Positions 39,202-47,923 of a stretch of DNA of 64,000 bases are shown piece after piece. Position 1 is the stretch's first letter; each line of letters begins with the position of its first letter. This DNA is from Ensifer sp. IC3342 (GTDB lineage Bacteria; Pseudomonadota; Alphaproteobacteria; Rhizobiales; Rhizobiaceae): NCBI RefSeq assembly GCF_020193655.1, contig NZ_JADYVE010000001.1, positions 682,001 through 746,000 on the forward strand, read 5' to 3'. The notes under the pieces are model-generated. The model was not told where the DNA came from, ran no database searches, and saw only the letters and a program-made list of their open reading frames with translations. Position numbers and translations under genes: made by a program.

Positions 39202-40186
39202 TCAGATATCGAACTGATAGGTCGCCGGCACGAAACGGTAGCCGAGATCGTTCCGCTCGACGAAGCCGACCGCCGGGAACGGCATGTGATAGCCGATGAA
39301 GGGCAAGCGATCGGTGGCGATGATGTCGAAGACCTCGCGGCGCGCAGCGGTTGCAGCGGCCTTATCCATATCGAAGCGAACCTCCCAATCGGGCCGCTGC
39401 AGCGACAGGATATAATGATTGGCCGTGTCCGCCGTCAGCATCAGTGCCTTGTTGTTGGAATCAAGCCGGAACACCATGTGCCCCGGAGAATGGCCGAAGG
39501 CGGCGAGCGGGGTGATGCCCGGTACAACTTCTGCGCCATCGGCGATGAAAGTGGTCCTTTCCGCAAGTGGAACGACCTTTTCGAGCACGGCCTTGTGGCC
39601 GTTTTCAGCCGGCGTGCCGATACGCGCCTCGTCCTTCCAGAAATCGTACTCGACCTGCCCGGTGACGTAGCGCGCGTTCGGAAAGGTTGGCCTTCCGGCA
39701 GTCATGAGACCGCCGATATGGTCGCCATGCATGTGGGTGATCACCACCACCGAGACCATGGTCGGGCGTGTAGCCCGCGGCTGTCAGCCCATCGACAAGC
39801 TTACCGGTTCCCATTTCCCGGCCGGCCTCACCAAAGCCGGTATCGAAAAGCACGACATCGGTTCCGGTGTCGACGAGTGCCGGTGAGAACCCGTTGACGA
39901 AGCCGTCCGCGGGCAGGAAATTTTCCGTCAGCAGGGCCGAAACCGCATCAGCCGGCTGATTGAGCCCGTAGGTCTCGTGCGGCTTTCCCGACATGCGCGT
40001 GCCGTCGCTGATCACCGTGATCTTGGCGGTGCCGAGCTTGAGCGTCTTGAAAGCCGTGCCGTTCGTCATTCCAGGTGGTTCCGTTGCGTCTTGAGCCCTG
40101 GCGAACTCCGTCAACAATGTCGGAGCCGCGAGAGCGCCCGCTGCTGCCGTTCCGAACAGCGTTCGGCGCGTCAGTGACAATGCCAT
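39202..40186 (-). pseudogene. Tat-exported MBL-fold metallo-hydrolase with single-base frameshift
   Basis: The 5' frame (from 40186) encodes a Tat signal (SLTRRTLFGTAAAGALAAPT) and the first part of a metallo-beta-lactamase fold (LVDTGTDVVLFDTGFG), running in frame to AAGYTPD. The 3' frame (39202-39759) continues at MVSVVVITHMHGDHIGG, with the zinc-binding HMHGDH, GHSPGHM and a C-terminal YHMPFPAVG. The junction reads GACCATGGTC near 39758-39762. Removing one C would join both frames without loss. Either the gene is inactivated by one inserted base, or the base is a sequencing error. The 3' frame has its own ATG but would lack the signal. Confidence 0.85.
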
Positions 40187-40570
40187 CGTCGTCCCTCCAT
40201 CCTACAACTGTGCCCGTTGCTACGACGTGCGTGACAGGCAGGCAGTAGGGCCCCGATGAAAATGGACAGACGGGATCACAGGCTTTTGATCTGCAATCGC
40301 TGGTTTGGTTTGCGCTTCGACGGCTTTCGTGTTTTTAGACGCCTACTGCATGTTTTTGTCCTTAAATCGTAGTCGATTTAAGGACAAAAACATGCAGCAC
40401 TCAAAAGTGCTACAGCGTCTTTCGCGCGTCTGATAAGACCCGCGGCGCTGTAGGGTCGCGGTTGCGCTTGAGCGACCATAATTTCCTGAAAGCGATTCAA
40501 CTTGCGGGAATTATGCTATAGGCCGTCATTGTCGCGCCGCGCCCGCGCCACTCACGCCAGGGCTTTCCGC
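40187..40570. other. Intergenic region with a long palindromic repeat
   Basis: Holds the divergent promoters of the metallo-hydrolase and the exporter, plus the mosaic element at 40346-40453. No coding sequence is apparent. Confidence 0.5.
40346..40453. repeat. Rhizobial mosaic intergenic element, copy 4 (most complete)
   Basis: Module one is a perfect 24-bp inverted repeat: arms 40346-40369 and 40374-40397 with a TAGT loop. Module two is CTACAGCG (40410-40417) ... CGCTGTAG (40446-40453) around CGCGCGTCTGATAAGACCCG. It serves as the reference copy for the other elements in this window. Confidence 0.85.
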
Positions 40571-41980
40571 ATGAATCGTACCGTCCCGTTGATCCTTGCC
40601 ATAGCTCTCTTCATGGAGCAGATGGATTCCACGGTTATATCGACTTCATTGCCGGCGATCGCCCACGACATAGGTGTCGGCCCAATCACCCTGAAACTGG
40701 CACTGACCTCGTACATGGTAGCGCTCGCGATCTTCATACCGTTGAGCGGCTGGATGGCGGACCGCTTCGGCGCCAAGCGCATTTTTCGTGCAGCGATTCT
40801 CGTCTTCATCGTCGGCTCGGTGCTCTGCGCCATCTCGAACAGCCTCATCGCCTTCGTCCTTTCACGCTTCCTGCAGGGCATGGGCGGCGCGATGATGACG
40901 CCGGTCGCTCGCCTCGTTCTCGTCCGAGGCGCGCCGCGCAGCGAGCTCGTCTCGGCCATGGCGTTGCTGACCATCCCCGCGCTCGTCGGACCGCTCGCCG
41001 GCCCACCGCTCGGCGGCTTCATCACCACCTATTTTTCCTGGCATTGGATCTTCCTGATCAACGTGCCGGTCGGCATTGCCGGCTACGTGCTTTCCGGCAT
41101 CTACCTACCGGAGATGGAGCGGCGAAACCCGCCGCCGGTCGACATTCTCGGCTTCCTGCTTGGCGGCATCGCGGCGTCGGGCATCGTCTTCGGCCTGTCG
41201 GTCATCAGCCTGCCGGCGCTGCCGACGGCGATCGGCTTTGCATCCGTTTCGGCCGGCATCGCCGCCACGTTCCTCTATATTGTCCACGCCCGCCGGCATC
41301 CCGCACCAGTGCTCGATCTGAAGCTGTTCAGGAACAGCGCCTTCCGCGCGGCCACGATCGGCGGCACTATCTTCCGCATCTCCGTCGGCGCGATCCCATT
41401 CCTGATGCCGCTGATGCTGCAGATCGGCTTTGGCCTCAATCCGTTCCAGTCGGGCCTCATCACCTTCGTCGGCGCGGTTGGCGCCATCACCACCAAATTT
41501 CTGGCGCGCCGCGTTCTCGCCTTTGCCGGCTTCCGCACCACGCTGATCGTCGCGGCCGTCGTCGGCGCCCTGATGACCTTCGCCAATGGCTTCTTCACGC
41601 CCGCGACACCCTATTTGGTGATGGTCTCCATCCTGCTGATTGCAGGCTTCGCCCGCTCGTTCTTCTTCACCAGCGTCAACGCTCTTTCCTTCGCCGAAAT
41701 CGACGATGCGGATGCCAGCAAGGCAACATCGATGAGCGCCGTGCTGCAGCAGATCAGCCTCGCGCTTGGCGTTGCCGTCGCCGGCGCGATTCTTGAAGTC
41801 GAAACGGCGATCAGCGGCCGCCCGCTCGGTCTGGAAGACTTCCACGTAGCCTTCATGATCATCGCCGGCGCGAATCTGCTGGGAGCGATCCCCTTCCTGA
41901 CGATGGCGAAGAATGCCGGGGCCTCCGTTTCCGGTCACCGCCTGCAAATGCGTGAAGCCGAAACGGCGGCCGGCAAATAA
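40571..41980 (+). CDS. DHA2-family MFS multidrug exporter (EmrB-like)
   Basis: From ATG 40571 the protein is 469 residues with 13-14 hydrophobic segments. Family motifs are MEQMDSTVISTSLPAIAHDI in the first helix (motif D1 type), GWMADRFGAKRIF (motif A) near residue 60 and a motif-C-like PALVGPLAGPPLGGFI near 140. It exports drugs or dyes with protons. An upstream frame from 40502 exists but gives no sensible N-terminus. No adaptor or regulator gene is adjacent. Confidence 0.88.
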   Translation: MNRTVPLILAIALFMEQMDSTVISTSLPAIAHDIGVGPITLKLALTSYMVALAIFIPLSGWMADRFGAKRIFRAAILVFIVGSVLCAISNSLIAFVLSRFLQGMGGAMMTPVARLVLVRGAPRSELVSAMALLTIPALVGPLAGPPLGGFITTYFSWHWIFLINVPVGIAGYVLSGIYLPEMERRNPPPVDILGFLLGGIAASGIVFGLSVISLPALPTAIGFASVSAGIAATFLYIVHARRHPAPVLDLKLFRNSAFRAATIGGTIFRISVGAIPFLMPLMLQIGFGLNPFQSGLITFVGAVGAITTKFLARRVLAFAGFRTTLIVAAVVGALMTFANGFFTPATPYLVMVSILLIAGFARSFFFTSVNALSFAEIDDADASKATSMSAVLQQISLALGVAVAGAILEVETAISGRPLGLEDFHVAFMIIAGANLLGAIPFLTMAKNAGASVSGHRLQMREAETAAGK

Positions 41981-42007
41981 GGAAGGCTCGATAGCGACAG
42001 CGCCGCT

Positions 42008-42391
42008 TTATTCCGGCTGCTCGCAGACGGCCGAGAGCTTGTTGCCGTCCGGATCGCGAACGTAAGCGGCATAGAAATTCGGATGGAACGGCCTTAAGCC
42101 GGGTGCTCCCTCGTCCGTGCCGCCACTCGCGAGTGCGGCAGCGTAGAAGGCATCGACGGCAGCGCGGTTTTCCGCCTCGAGCGCAACCATCGAACCGTTG
42201 CCAATCGTCGCCGCCTTGCGGTTGAACGGCGTCACCACCCAGAGGCGGCAGCGGACATCGCTTGCGGCGCCGTAGCCGATCTCGACTTCGTCCTGCTTCC
42301 GGCGCTCAAGACCAAGTGTCGCGAGCGTCTTGTCATAAAAGGTGCCGGCGCGGTCGAGATCGTTCGTGCCGAGCGTCACGTAAAGCAGCAT
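42008..42391 (-). CDS. VOC (glyoxalase/bleomycin resistance) family protein
   Basis: A 127-residue single-domain protein with the VOC pattern MLLYVTLGTNDLDRAGTFYD at the N-terminus and FYAAYVRDPDGNKLSAVCE at the C-terminus, typical of lyase-like glyoxalase superfamily members. The substrate is unknown. It begins three bases after the rlmE stop and is probably cotranscribed with ppx/gppA and rlmE. Confidence 0.88.
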   Translation of the reverse strand: MLLYVTLGTNDLDRAGTFYDKTLATLGLERRKQDEVEIGYGAASDVRCRLWVVTPFNRKAATIGNGSMVALEAENRAAVDAFYAAALASGGTDEGAPGLRPFHPNFYAAYVRDPDGNKLSAVCEQPE

Positions 42392-42394
42392 GTT

Positions 42395-43129
42395 CTACTC
42401 CGTTGCGGCGTCTTCCGCCGACCCCTCTTCCGTCGCCCGCCGTCCCTTGAAGCCCTTGGCGAGCAAGAACATCTCCACCGATTCGGCGCGAGACGAGGCA
42501 GGCTTGACATGGATGACCTGACGGAAATTCTGCTTCAGCATGTTCAGGAGCTCGCGCTCCGTGCCGCCCTGGAACGTCTTCGCCAGGAAGTGGCCGCCTT
42601 CGGCGAGCACATCGACGGCAAAATGCGCCGCGACCTCGCAAAGATGCATCGTGCGCAGATGGTCGGTCTGGCGGTGGCCGGTCGTCGGCGCCGCCATGTC
42701 GGAGATCACGAGGTCGGGCGTTCCACCGATCGCTTCCTTCAGCCTGTCGGGCGCCTCAGGGTCGAGAAAATCCATCTGCAGGAAGCGGACACCGGGAATC
42801 GGGTCCATTTCAAGAAAGTCGATCGCCGCCACACGTGGGTCGGCGTCGGTCGAATTCGTCACCTTGGCGGCGATCTGCGACCAGCTTCCGGGTGCCGCAC
42901 CAAGGTCGATGATGCGTCGGGCGCCGGCAAGAATCTTGTGCTTTTCGTCGATTTCAAGAAGCTTGAAAGCCGCTCGGGCGCGATAACCTTCGAGCTGCGC
43001 CCGCTGGACGTAGGGATCGTTGATGTGGCGCTCCAGCCAGCGGCGCGAGGAAGCCTTGAGCTTGCCCTTCTTCACCTTCTGGCCAAGCTTACGGCCGCTG
43101 CGGTTGCCGCCGATCGGCGATTTCGTCAT
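42395..43129 (-). CDS. rlmE: 23S rRNA 2'-O-methyltransferase RlmE (FtsJ/RrmJ)
   Basis: A 244-residue enzyme that methylates U2552 of 23S rRNA. It shows the FtsJ features [19 protein letters not shown], the SAM-binding [33 protein letters not shown] and LAKTFQGG. N- and C-terminal tails are basic and about 35 residues longer than E. coli RrmJ. Its start overlaps the ppx/gppA stop as ATGA (43126-43129). Confidence 0.93.
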   Translation of the reverse strand: MTKSPIGGNRSGRKLGQKVKKGKLKASSRRWLERHINDPYVQRAQLEGYRARAAFKLLEIDEKHKILAGARRIIDLGAAPGSWSQIAAKVTNSTDADPRVAAIDFLEMDPIPGVRFLQMDFLDPEAPDRLKEAIGGTPDLVISDMAAPTTGHRQTDHLRTMHLCEVAAHFAVDVLAEGGHFLAKTFQGGTERELLNMLKQNFRQVIHVKPASSRAESVEMFLLAKGFKGRRATEEGSAEDAATE

Positions 43130-44745
43130 ACCTTGTTCCCCTCATGGGCCTTGTTCCCCTCGTGGGTCCTGTTCCCTTCGTGGGCCTTGTTTCCTTCCTG
43201 GTTCGCCGATCCGCCATTGAAGCTGCGCTGGTGCCGGCGCGGACGGGCGCGGCGCCAGGCGCCGTCGTCAGCCATCATATCGGTCAACAGGCCTTCGCGC
43301 AGACCGCGGTCGGCCACGCGCATGCGCGTCGACGGCCAGCGGCGGCGGATCGCCTCGAGGATCGCGCAGCCGGCGAGCACCAGATCAGCACGATCCGGCC
43401 CGATGCAGGGATTTGCGGCGCGAGCTGCGAAATCCCAGGAAAGTAGGCGGGATTGCATAGCCGAAACCTCGTCGTCAGACAGCCACAAGCCATCGACCTT
43501 GCGCCGGTCGTAACGCGGCAGATCGAGATGAACGCCGGCAAGGGTCGTCACCGTTCCCGATGTTCCGATCAAATGAAAGCCGTCGCCGCCATTCGCAAGA
43601 GCCTCGACCGGAGGGCTGTCGAAGCGGGCGAGCATGCCCTCGACCTCGCGCACCATCGCCTCGAAGCTCTGCGGCGTCACATGCTCGCCGCCATGGCGTT
43701 CCGAAAGGGTGACGACCCCGACGGGGAGCGACGTCCAATGGGTGATGTGGTTGGCAAGCCGGCTCGACCGGTTGTCGCCAATGCGGATGATGGCGATCTC
43801 GGACGAGCCGCCGCCGATATCGAAGAGAACGACGGATCTCGTCTCGCGATCGACCAGCGACGAGCAGCCGGAAACCGCCAGCCGCGCCTCGGTCTCGCGA
43901 TCGATGATCTCGAGTTCCAGTCCGGTTTCCTCCGCCACGCGCTTCAAAAAGGTTTCGCCATTGGCGGCCGAACGCGCAGCTTCCGTCGCGATCAGCCGGC
44001 GGCGGCGGATCGAACGGGCATTGAGTTTCGCGGCGCATATCTTGAGTGCCTCGACGGATCGCTCCATTGCGTCGTCCGAAAGGCGCCCGCTCGCTCCGAG
44101 CCCCTCGCCGAGCCGGACGATGCGGGAGAACGCGTCGACCACGCGAAACTGACCCGGCCGGGTCGGCTGTGCGACCAGCAGGCGGCAATTGTTGGTGCCG
44201 AGGTCGAGCGCCGCGTAAAGCGGTGCCGGCGGTTCACCGGCCGCAACAAAGGGTGCGCGCAGATTTTCCGGCCGAGGTGCCTGCGCCGGCTGCGAAGCGG
44301 CGGCGGCCTCGGCACCGCGTGGATCGCCCGGCCGGTCGGCAGCATGCGATTTGCCGTTCGACGCAAGCGGCCGCCCCTGAAGCCCGCGCCGATGGCGCGC
44401 CTTCTTGCTGCGCTTGTGGCCCTTCTCGGTGACTGCCGCATCGAAAAGCTCGACGTTTCCGCCGGAAACGGCGGCCATCTGGCCCTGCGGTCTTGCTGCT
44501 TTTGAGCGCCGGCGCCGTTTGCGCTTGCGCGCCGGCTCCGCCACATCCACTCCTGCGGGACGCCCTGCTTCTCCGGCCTGGCCGGATTGGCTGGCAACTG
44601 CAGACGGCGAGCCTGACGGCCTGCGCCGCCTCCGCTTGCCTTTTCCGCCGCGCGGAGCGACCTTGCGCACCTCGCCACGACCTGCTGCCGACGCCCCGGA
44701 TTCAGACGGCTTTTCGCCGTGATCGGGGTCTTTCACGTGTCTCAA
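43126..44745 (-). CDS. Ppx/GppA family exopolyphosphatase with long basic N-terminus
   Basis: A 539-residue protein. Its Ppx/GppA core starts near residue 175 with [18 protein letters not shown] and continues with [36 protein letters not shown] and [18 protein letters not shown]. It hydrolyses polyphosphate or pppGpp. The first 170 residues are low-complexity with three strongly basic clusters ([32 protein letters not shown]). The C-terminus ends in an 18-bp tandem repeat (HEGNKA-type units). It is the first gene of ppx-rlmE-VOC. The function of the tails is unknown. Confidence 0.88.
   Translation of the reverse strand: MRHVKDPDHGEKPSESGASAAGRGEVRKVAPRGGKGKRRRRRPSGSPSAVASQSGQAGEAGRPAGVDVAEPARKRKRRRRSKAARPQGQMAAVSGGNVELFDAAVTEKGHKRSKKARHRRGLQGRPLASNGKSHAADRPGDPRGAEAAAASQPAQAPRPENLRAPFVAAGEPPAPLYAALDLGTNNCRLLVAQPTRPGQFRVVDAFSRIVRLGEGLGASGRLSDDAMERSVEALKICAAKLNARSIRRRRLIATEAARSAANGETFLKRVAEETGLELEIIDRETEARLAVSGCSSLVDRETRSVVLFDIGGGSSEIAIIRIGDNRSSRLANHITHWTSLPVGVVTLSERHGGEHVTPQSFEAMVREVEGMLARFDSPPVEALANGGDGFHLIGTSGTVTTLAGVHLDLPRYDRRKVDGLWLSDDEVSAMQSRLLSWDFAARAANPCIGPDRADLVLAGCAILEAIRRRWPSTRMRVADRGLREGLLTDMMADDGAWRRARPRRHQRSFNGGSANQEGNKAHEGNRTHEGNKAHEGNKV
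43132..43203 (-). repeat. Four 18-bp tandem repeats at the 3' end of ppx/gppA
   Basis: Four consecutive 18-base units with the form CTTGTTCCCCTCGTGGGC (plus strand), with few differences, encode [24 protein letters not shown]. The repeat keeps the frame, so copy-number change would alter protein length only and would not break the overlap with rlmE. Confidence 0.9.
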
Positions 44746-45169
44746 CCATGGCGCCGCGCGAAGCCTGACGGCCGCTCAAGGCGCTCTCTCGATTTTGCGT
44801 TGGCGCGACTGTACCAGCGCCGCCCCTTTTCGCCAAACTTTTTTTGACGTCGCGGCTGGCGCAGGTTTCGTTAAATCGAAATCGATTTAAGGCCAAAAAC
44901 ATGCAGTGATTCCAAGCGCGGCAGTTGCATGTCTGGTGAGACGCGCCGCGCTTAAGGCCGGCAAATCGAGGCCGGTCCGAGGCTAACGGGCGAACAGATC
45001 ACCGCCAGGTTCCCGTCTTTCCCGCATCCTGCCCCGACCCTGGCGCGTGGAAAAGAGCGGCTGGCCACAGACCAGTCGCATTTTTTTGCCAAAAGGTATT
45101 TGCATCGGCCGTTCTTTTGTTTATAAGCCCGCCACACCGACGCGGCGGCCACGCTCCGCCAGCGAGCCT
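44746..45169. other. Intergenic region before tRNA-Gln
   Basis: Contains a degenerate mosaic repeat (44870-44955) and the tRNA promoter region. An AT-rich patch (TTTTTTTGCCAAAAGGTATT, about 45080-45122) lies about 50-90 bases before the tRNA. No coding sequence is apparent. Confidence 0.5.
44870..44955. repeat. Rhizobial mosaic intergenic element, copy 5 (degenerate)
   Basis: TTAAATCGAAATCGATTTAA then GGCCAAAAACATGCAG matches the right arm of the module at 40346. AGACGCGCCGCGCTT at about 44939-44953 matches the end of the second module. Confidence 0.65.
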
Positions 45170-45243
45170 TGGGGAATAGGTTAACGGTAGACCAGCGGAC
45201 TCTGACTCCGTTAGTCCTGGTTCGAATCCAGGTTCCCCAGCCA
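45170..45243 (+). tRNA. tRNA-Gln (anticodon CTG)
   Basis: A 74-base cloverleaf. Acceptor TGGGGAA pairs with TTCCCCA, followed by an encoded GCCA end. The D-arm is GGTT...ACC. The anticodon stem GCGGA/TCCGT encloses loop CTCTGAC with anticodon CTG. The T-arm is CTGGTTCGAATCCAG. Everything to the right looks phage-derived, so the 3' half of this gene is the likely attachment site. Confidence 0.95.
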
Positions 45244-45397
45244 ATCACTTTCCAAAGTAAAATCAAGAAGTTAGGGCAACGCCACCTTGGCCAAACGGCC
45301 ACCTTCATGTTGCAACGTGTTGCAAGCTAATTCCCTTGATTTCCAACGGTTTCCTAGAGGGCTCGGCTACTCCACGCGACATGGAATGCAACATGGC

Positions 45398-45649
45398 TTA
45401 AGCGGACGCGTTGTTCTCTTTGATGGCGAACACCACCTGCAGCTCCATCTGCACCGCGTGCATGAACAGGCTGGCTTGGCGCGAAATCTCTTCCTCGTCG
45501 ACACCTGATCTTCTGAGCGCCGCAGCAAAGTCGGTCATCTCAGAACGCCAGAAACGGTTTGCTTGCTCTCCATGGAGCCGCTGGAGGGCTTCTGCGCATC
45601 TTTTGACATCGCCCGTGCGCCGATCGGCCGGGAACTGCAGAACCGTCAT
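45398..45649 (-). CDS. Hypothetical small protein of rhizobial type
   Basis: From ATG 45649, with GGAGA five bases upstream, the protein has 83 residues: MTVLQFPADRRTGDVKRCAE, then helices with HGEQANRFWRSEMTDFAAAL and EEEISRQASLFMHAVQMEL. It is mostly helical, soluble and acidic. The QFPADRR...CA start is one I associate with small rhizobial phage or island proteins, but no function is known. A longer frame (to 45778) exists without a ribosome binding site. Confidence 0.6.
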   Translation of the reverse strand: MTVLQFPADRRTGDVKRCAEALQRLHGEQANRFWRSEMTDFAAALRRSGVDEEEISRQASLFMHAVQMELQVVFAIKENNASA

Positions 45650-45811
45650 GCTTTCTCCATCGTTGCCAGGCGAATCGCCTGGGGATATGGCCACAATCTC
45701 CACCAGTCCTTCACAAAGATTAAACAGATTGCTCATGCGGCTCGAAGAACGTAGCGGAAACAAAAATGCCCGCCTCAATTCCGAGACGGGCTTTGAGAGC
45801 GTTTGCTGCTG

Positions 45812-46258
45812 TTAGGCGTTCGGGTAATCGTCGCGCCTCCGAATGATCCTGATCTTGCCCGGCTTAAGTCGGATGGTTTTCTCTAACCGCCCCCTCCACC
45901 GGCTCTCCGCTCGGTAGTAGAAGCCGGGCACCGTCTGGTAGTCGACGCGCTCCAGCCAGAGGGTCGTGCACCACTTGTTGCCGTTGGGGTATTTGCCTTC
46001 GACTTCGTAAAAGGCTGGACCGTCGTATTCCACGGACTCTGGCGGATACGGCACGAAGACGAAGACGCCGCGCTCAGAGCCGACGTCTTCCGGCGCAACG
46101 CCGTACCGCTCCGTCAAGCAGGCAATGATTTCAGCTTTGGCAGCCGCCAACCTTTCGTCGAGAGTGGAACTGATAGCGACTTCCGCCGCGGCGAACTTGA
46201 CCGGCGTAGCGGCGGTTGCAATGGCGCCGAGGACTGACCTTCTGGTGATCTGCGTCAT
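45812..46258 (-). CDS. Hypothetical protein with twin-arginine-like signal
   Basis: A 148-residue protein. The N-terminus (TQITRRSVLGAIATAATPVK) resembles a Tat or Sec signal. The mature part includes ERYGVAPEDVGSERGVFVFV, a charged C-terminus (LRPGKIRIIRRRDDY-like) and an aromatic segment (RVDYQTVPGFYYRAES). GGGAGG precedes the ATG. Its start overlaps the stop of the upstream gene by four bases (46255-46258). Function unknown; a secreted moron product is possible. Confidence 0.6.
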   Translation of the reverse strand: MTQITRRSVLGAIATAATPVKFAAAEVAISSTLDERLAAAKAEIIACLTERYGVAPEDVGSERGVFVFVPYPPESVEYDGPAFYEVEGKYPNGNKWCTTLWLERVDYQTVPGFYYRAESRWRGRLEKTIRLKPGKIRIIRRRDDYPNA

Positions 46259-46491
46259 TGGTGGACCTCCCCCCGGATCTCATCGACGAGTGCCCTGGCG
46301 CGACCCACCTTCCCTTTCGCGATATCGGCGAGCCGCTGGAACACAGCCGTGTCGTCTCTATCTTCAAGGCCAAAAGCTGCCATGAATATCGCCTGGCAGA
46401 AGTCGTCTGCCTCACTCAGCCTGTCGGCAATCTCAATGAGTTTGGTTTGCGGCAAGCCTTCAGCGGCTGCCTGAACGGGTGCGTTCGGCAT
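46255..46491 (-). CDS. Hypothetical small helical protein
   Basis: A 78-residue acidic, helical protein (TKLIEIADRLSEADDFCQAI, ADIAKGKVGRARALVDEIRG). GAGGA lies upstream of the ATG. It is the first gene of a two- or three-gene minus-strand unit that diverges from the XRE repressor gene, so it is probably controlled by the operators at 46504-46598. No family recognised. Confidence 0.6.
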   Translation of the reverse strand: MPNAPVQAAAEGLPQTKLIEIADRLSEADDFCQAIFMAAFGLEDRDDTAVFQRLADIAKGKVGRARALVDEIRGEVHQ

Positions 46492-46503
46492 GTCAGGTCC
46501 TCA

Positions 46504-46598
46504 TTTAGGTTTAAGAACTAGGTAACTATGTTCAGTAACCTAAAACTATTTCGCACCTTGTCAACACATATCTAGTTCTGATACCTAATTATGTAGGT
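46504..46598. promoter_or_regulatory. Candidate operator cluster of the repressor switch
   Basis: TAGGTAACT (46519-46527) and AGTAACCTA (46534-46542) form an inverted repeat with one mismatch. ACCTA (46583-46587) and TAGGT (46594-46598) form a second one in inverted order. A further TTAGGTTT lies at 46505. The half-site TAGGT/ACCTA recurs five times within 95 bases, in an AT-rich stretch between divergent genes. Confidence 0.55.
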
Positions 46599-46615
46599 TC
46601 AGAGAGGATTTTCAG

Positions 46616-46861
46616 ATGCTTACAACGGGGAATCAGCTCAAGGCAGCGCGGGCTCTGGCGGGGCTTGAGCAGAAGGACGTGGCCGAGAAAGCGGGAGTGA
46701 ACGTGAACACGATCCGTAATATGGAAGCGGCCGGCGCCGGGCAGATCGCCGGGCGTGCGCAGAACGTGCAGAACGTTCAACGGGTCCTTGAGCAGGAAGG
46801 AATTGAATTTCTAAACCATGGACAGCCTGGCGTGAGGCTACGCAAAGCAGCCACAACTTGA
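46616..46861 (+). CDS. XRE-family helix-turn-helix regulator
   Basis: An 81-residue protein that is almost entirely a Cro/C1-type HTH: GNQLKAARALAGLEQKDVAE then KAGVNVNTIRNMEAAG, with a short tail (FLNHGQPGVRLRKA). AGAGAGGA precedes the ATG. It starts 18 bases after the last TAGGT half-site, which fits autoregulation. It is the likely switch protein of the element. Confidence 0.85.
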   Translation: MLTTGNQLKAARALAGLEQKDVAEKAGVNVNTIRNMEAAGAGQIAGRAQNVQNVQRVLEQEGIEFLNHGQPGVRLRKAATT

Positions 46862-46925
46862 CAGGGTGATTGCTGCTCGCGAACTTCTACCGGACGAGTC
46901 TACCCGAATCGTCTTGGAGGGGAGC

Positions 46926-47231
46926 ATGACAATTTCGGTACGCTGGGAGAATGTTGATCTCAAGTCGCAGGGGTTATCACGATCTGAATTGCGAGATGTA
47001 GTCGCGCAGTTGAAGAAACGCCAACAAACTGAGTCCGACCCGATGTCGCTCGTCAGGATCGCCAAAGCAATCAAGACAGCCAACAAAATGATCAATGCCA
47101 GACGCGAGCGAACAAAGGGCCCACCGATCACGGTAAGTTATTCGTCTGATCCGGAGTCGCCAACTCGGTTCTCTGGAGGGCAGGGACGTGCGGCTTTCTA
47201 TGCCGGCGGCCTCCCTGGTCGCAAACGCTGA
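46926..47231 (+). CDS. Hypothetical protein
   Basis: From ATG 46926, with GGAGGGGAGC directly upstream, the protein has 101 residues. It is basic, with a helical centre (LSRSELRDVVAQLKKRQQTE, IAKAIKTANKMINARRERTK) and a glycine-rich tail. The frame is open to 46866, but that start has no ribosome binding site. Function unknown. Confidence 0.55.
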   Translation: MTISVRWENVDLKSQGLSRSELRDVVAQLKKRQQTESDPMSLVRIAKAIKTANKMINARRERTKGPPITVSYSSDPESPTRFSGGQGRAAFYAGGLPGRKR

Positions 47232-47288
47232 TCGTCTTAAAACATAGAGACGGCAACACGACAGCGTTCGAAAAGGCACGTTCCAGCA

Positions 47289-47507
47289 ATGACGCGAAGG
47301 ACCATCATATCTAGCGCTGAATTGAAGCGTATGGCCGAAGTCGCTAACTCCGAAGGGGTTACCGTTGAGCTAGAGCGTGACGGAGCGATTGTCCGAGTAA
47401 TGCCATTTCAGCCACCGCAGGTTCAAAAAATGTCAAGGGAGGAATCCGCAGAAGCGGAGCTTGCGCGTTGGCTTGCGAACGAGAACCGAGGAAGAAGAGA
47501 CGCGTGA
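47289..47507 (+). CDS. Hypothetical small protein, paralogous to the N-terminus of the 47920 gene
   Basis: 72 residues. The first 40 (TRRTIISSAELKRMAEVANS, then VTVELERDGAIVRVMP) share a pattern with the start of the 47920 protein: a short basic leader, an A-x-L-x-R-x-A-x-V-A helix, then an E-x-E-x-x-G-x-x-I/V-R-x-x-P beta segment. The stop TGA overlaps the next ATG (TGATG at 47505-47509). First gene of a tightly overlapped chain. Function unknown. Confidence 0.6.
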   Translation: MTRRTIISSAELKRMAEVANSEGVTVELERDGAIVRVMPFQPPQVQKMSREESAEAELARWLANENRGRRDA

Positions 47508-47923
47508 TGCCAATTGACGACCTGAACGAACCGCTCCTGTACACGAGCGAGCAAACGGCAAAGATGCTCAACATCTCCACCAAGACCCTGCGCGAGTTCG
47601 TCAAGGCTGGCGAGATTGCCTACGTCCCGCTTGGCGCCGGCAAGACGAAGATCCGTCTGGGCTTCCACATGGACGACATCAACGATTTCATAAAGAGGAG
47701 GAGAACACGCGATTCACCACCTCCGACTCGGCCGGCGCGCGTCAGTTTTGGAGGTACCCAGCACTACGAGGGCTTTACTGCGATGCGAAGAAGGAGGGAG
47801 GCGGAAAAAGCAGCACAGAAAGTCCAGACCTACGACATCATGGAAACCCGGAAGCAGAGGGAAGCTGAAAAGGCGGAGCGCAAGCGATTGGCTGAAAAAG
47901 CCAAGGCGGACCCGAGTAAATGA
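47507..47923 (+). CDS. HTH_17/excisionase-type DNA-binding protein with charged coiled tail
   Basis: From ATG 47507 the protein is 138 residues. Residues 8-60 (LLYTSEQTAKMLNISTKTLR, EFVKAGEIAYVPLGAGKTKI, MDDINDFIKRR) are a MerR-like/excisionase winged helix. The C-terminal 60 residues are rich in R, E, K and A and probably helical (REAEKAAQKVQTYDIMETRK). It could be an excisionase or a transcription factor of the element. Its start overlaps the upstream stop by one base; its stop overlaps the next start by four. Confidence 0.75.
   Translation: MPIDDLNEPLLYTSEQTAKMLNISTKTLREFVKAGEIAYVPLGAGKTKIRLGFHMDDINDFIKRRRTRDSPPPTRPARVSFGGTQHYEGFTAMRRRREAEKAAQKVQTYDIMETRKQREAEKAERKRLAEKAKADPSK

Noticed and set aside
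44952..45308. Minus-strand ORF over tRNA-Gln (contains WIRTRTNGVRVRW)
   Set aside because: It is the antisense reading of the tRNA; such ORFs are common false calls.
45244..45397. Possible C-terminus of an integrase on the minus strand (SRKPLEIKGISLQHVAT) and TTGCAAC repeats
   Set aside because: Only about 29 codons, no catalytic motif; could equally be attachment-site sequence. Not enough to call a recombinase remnant.
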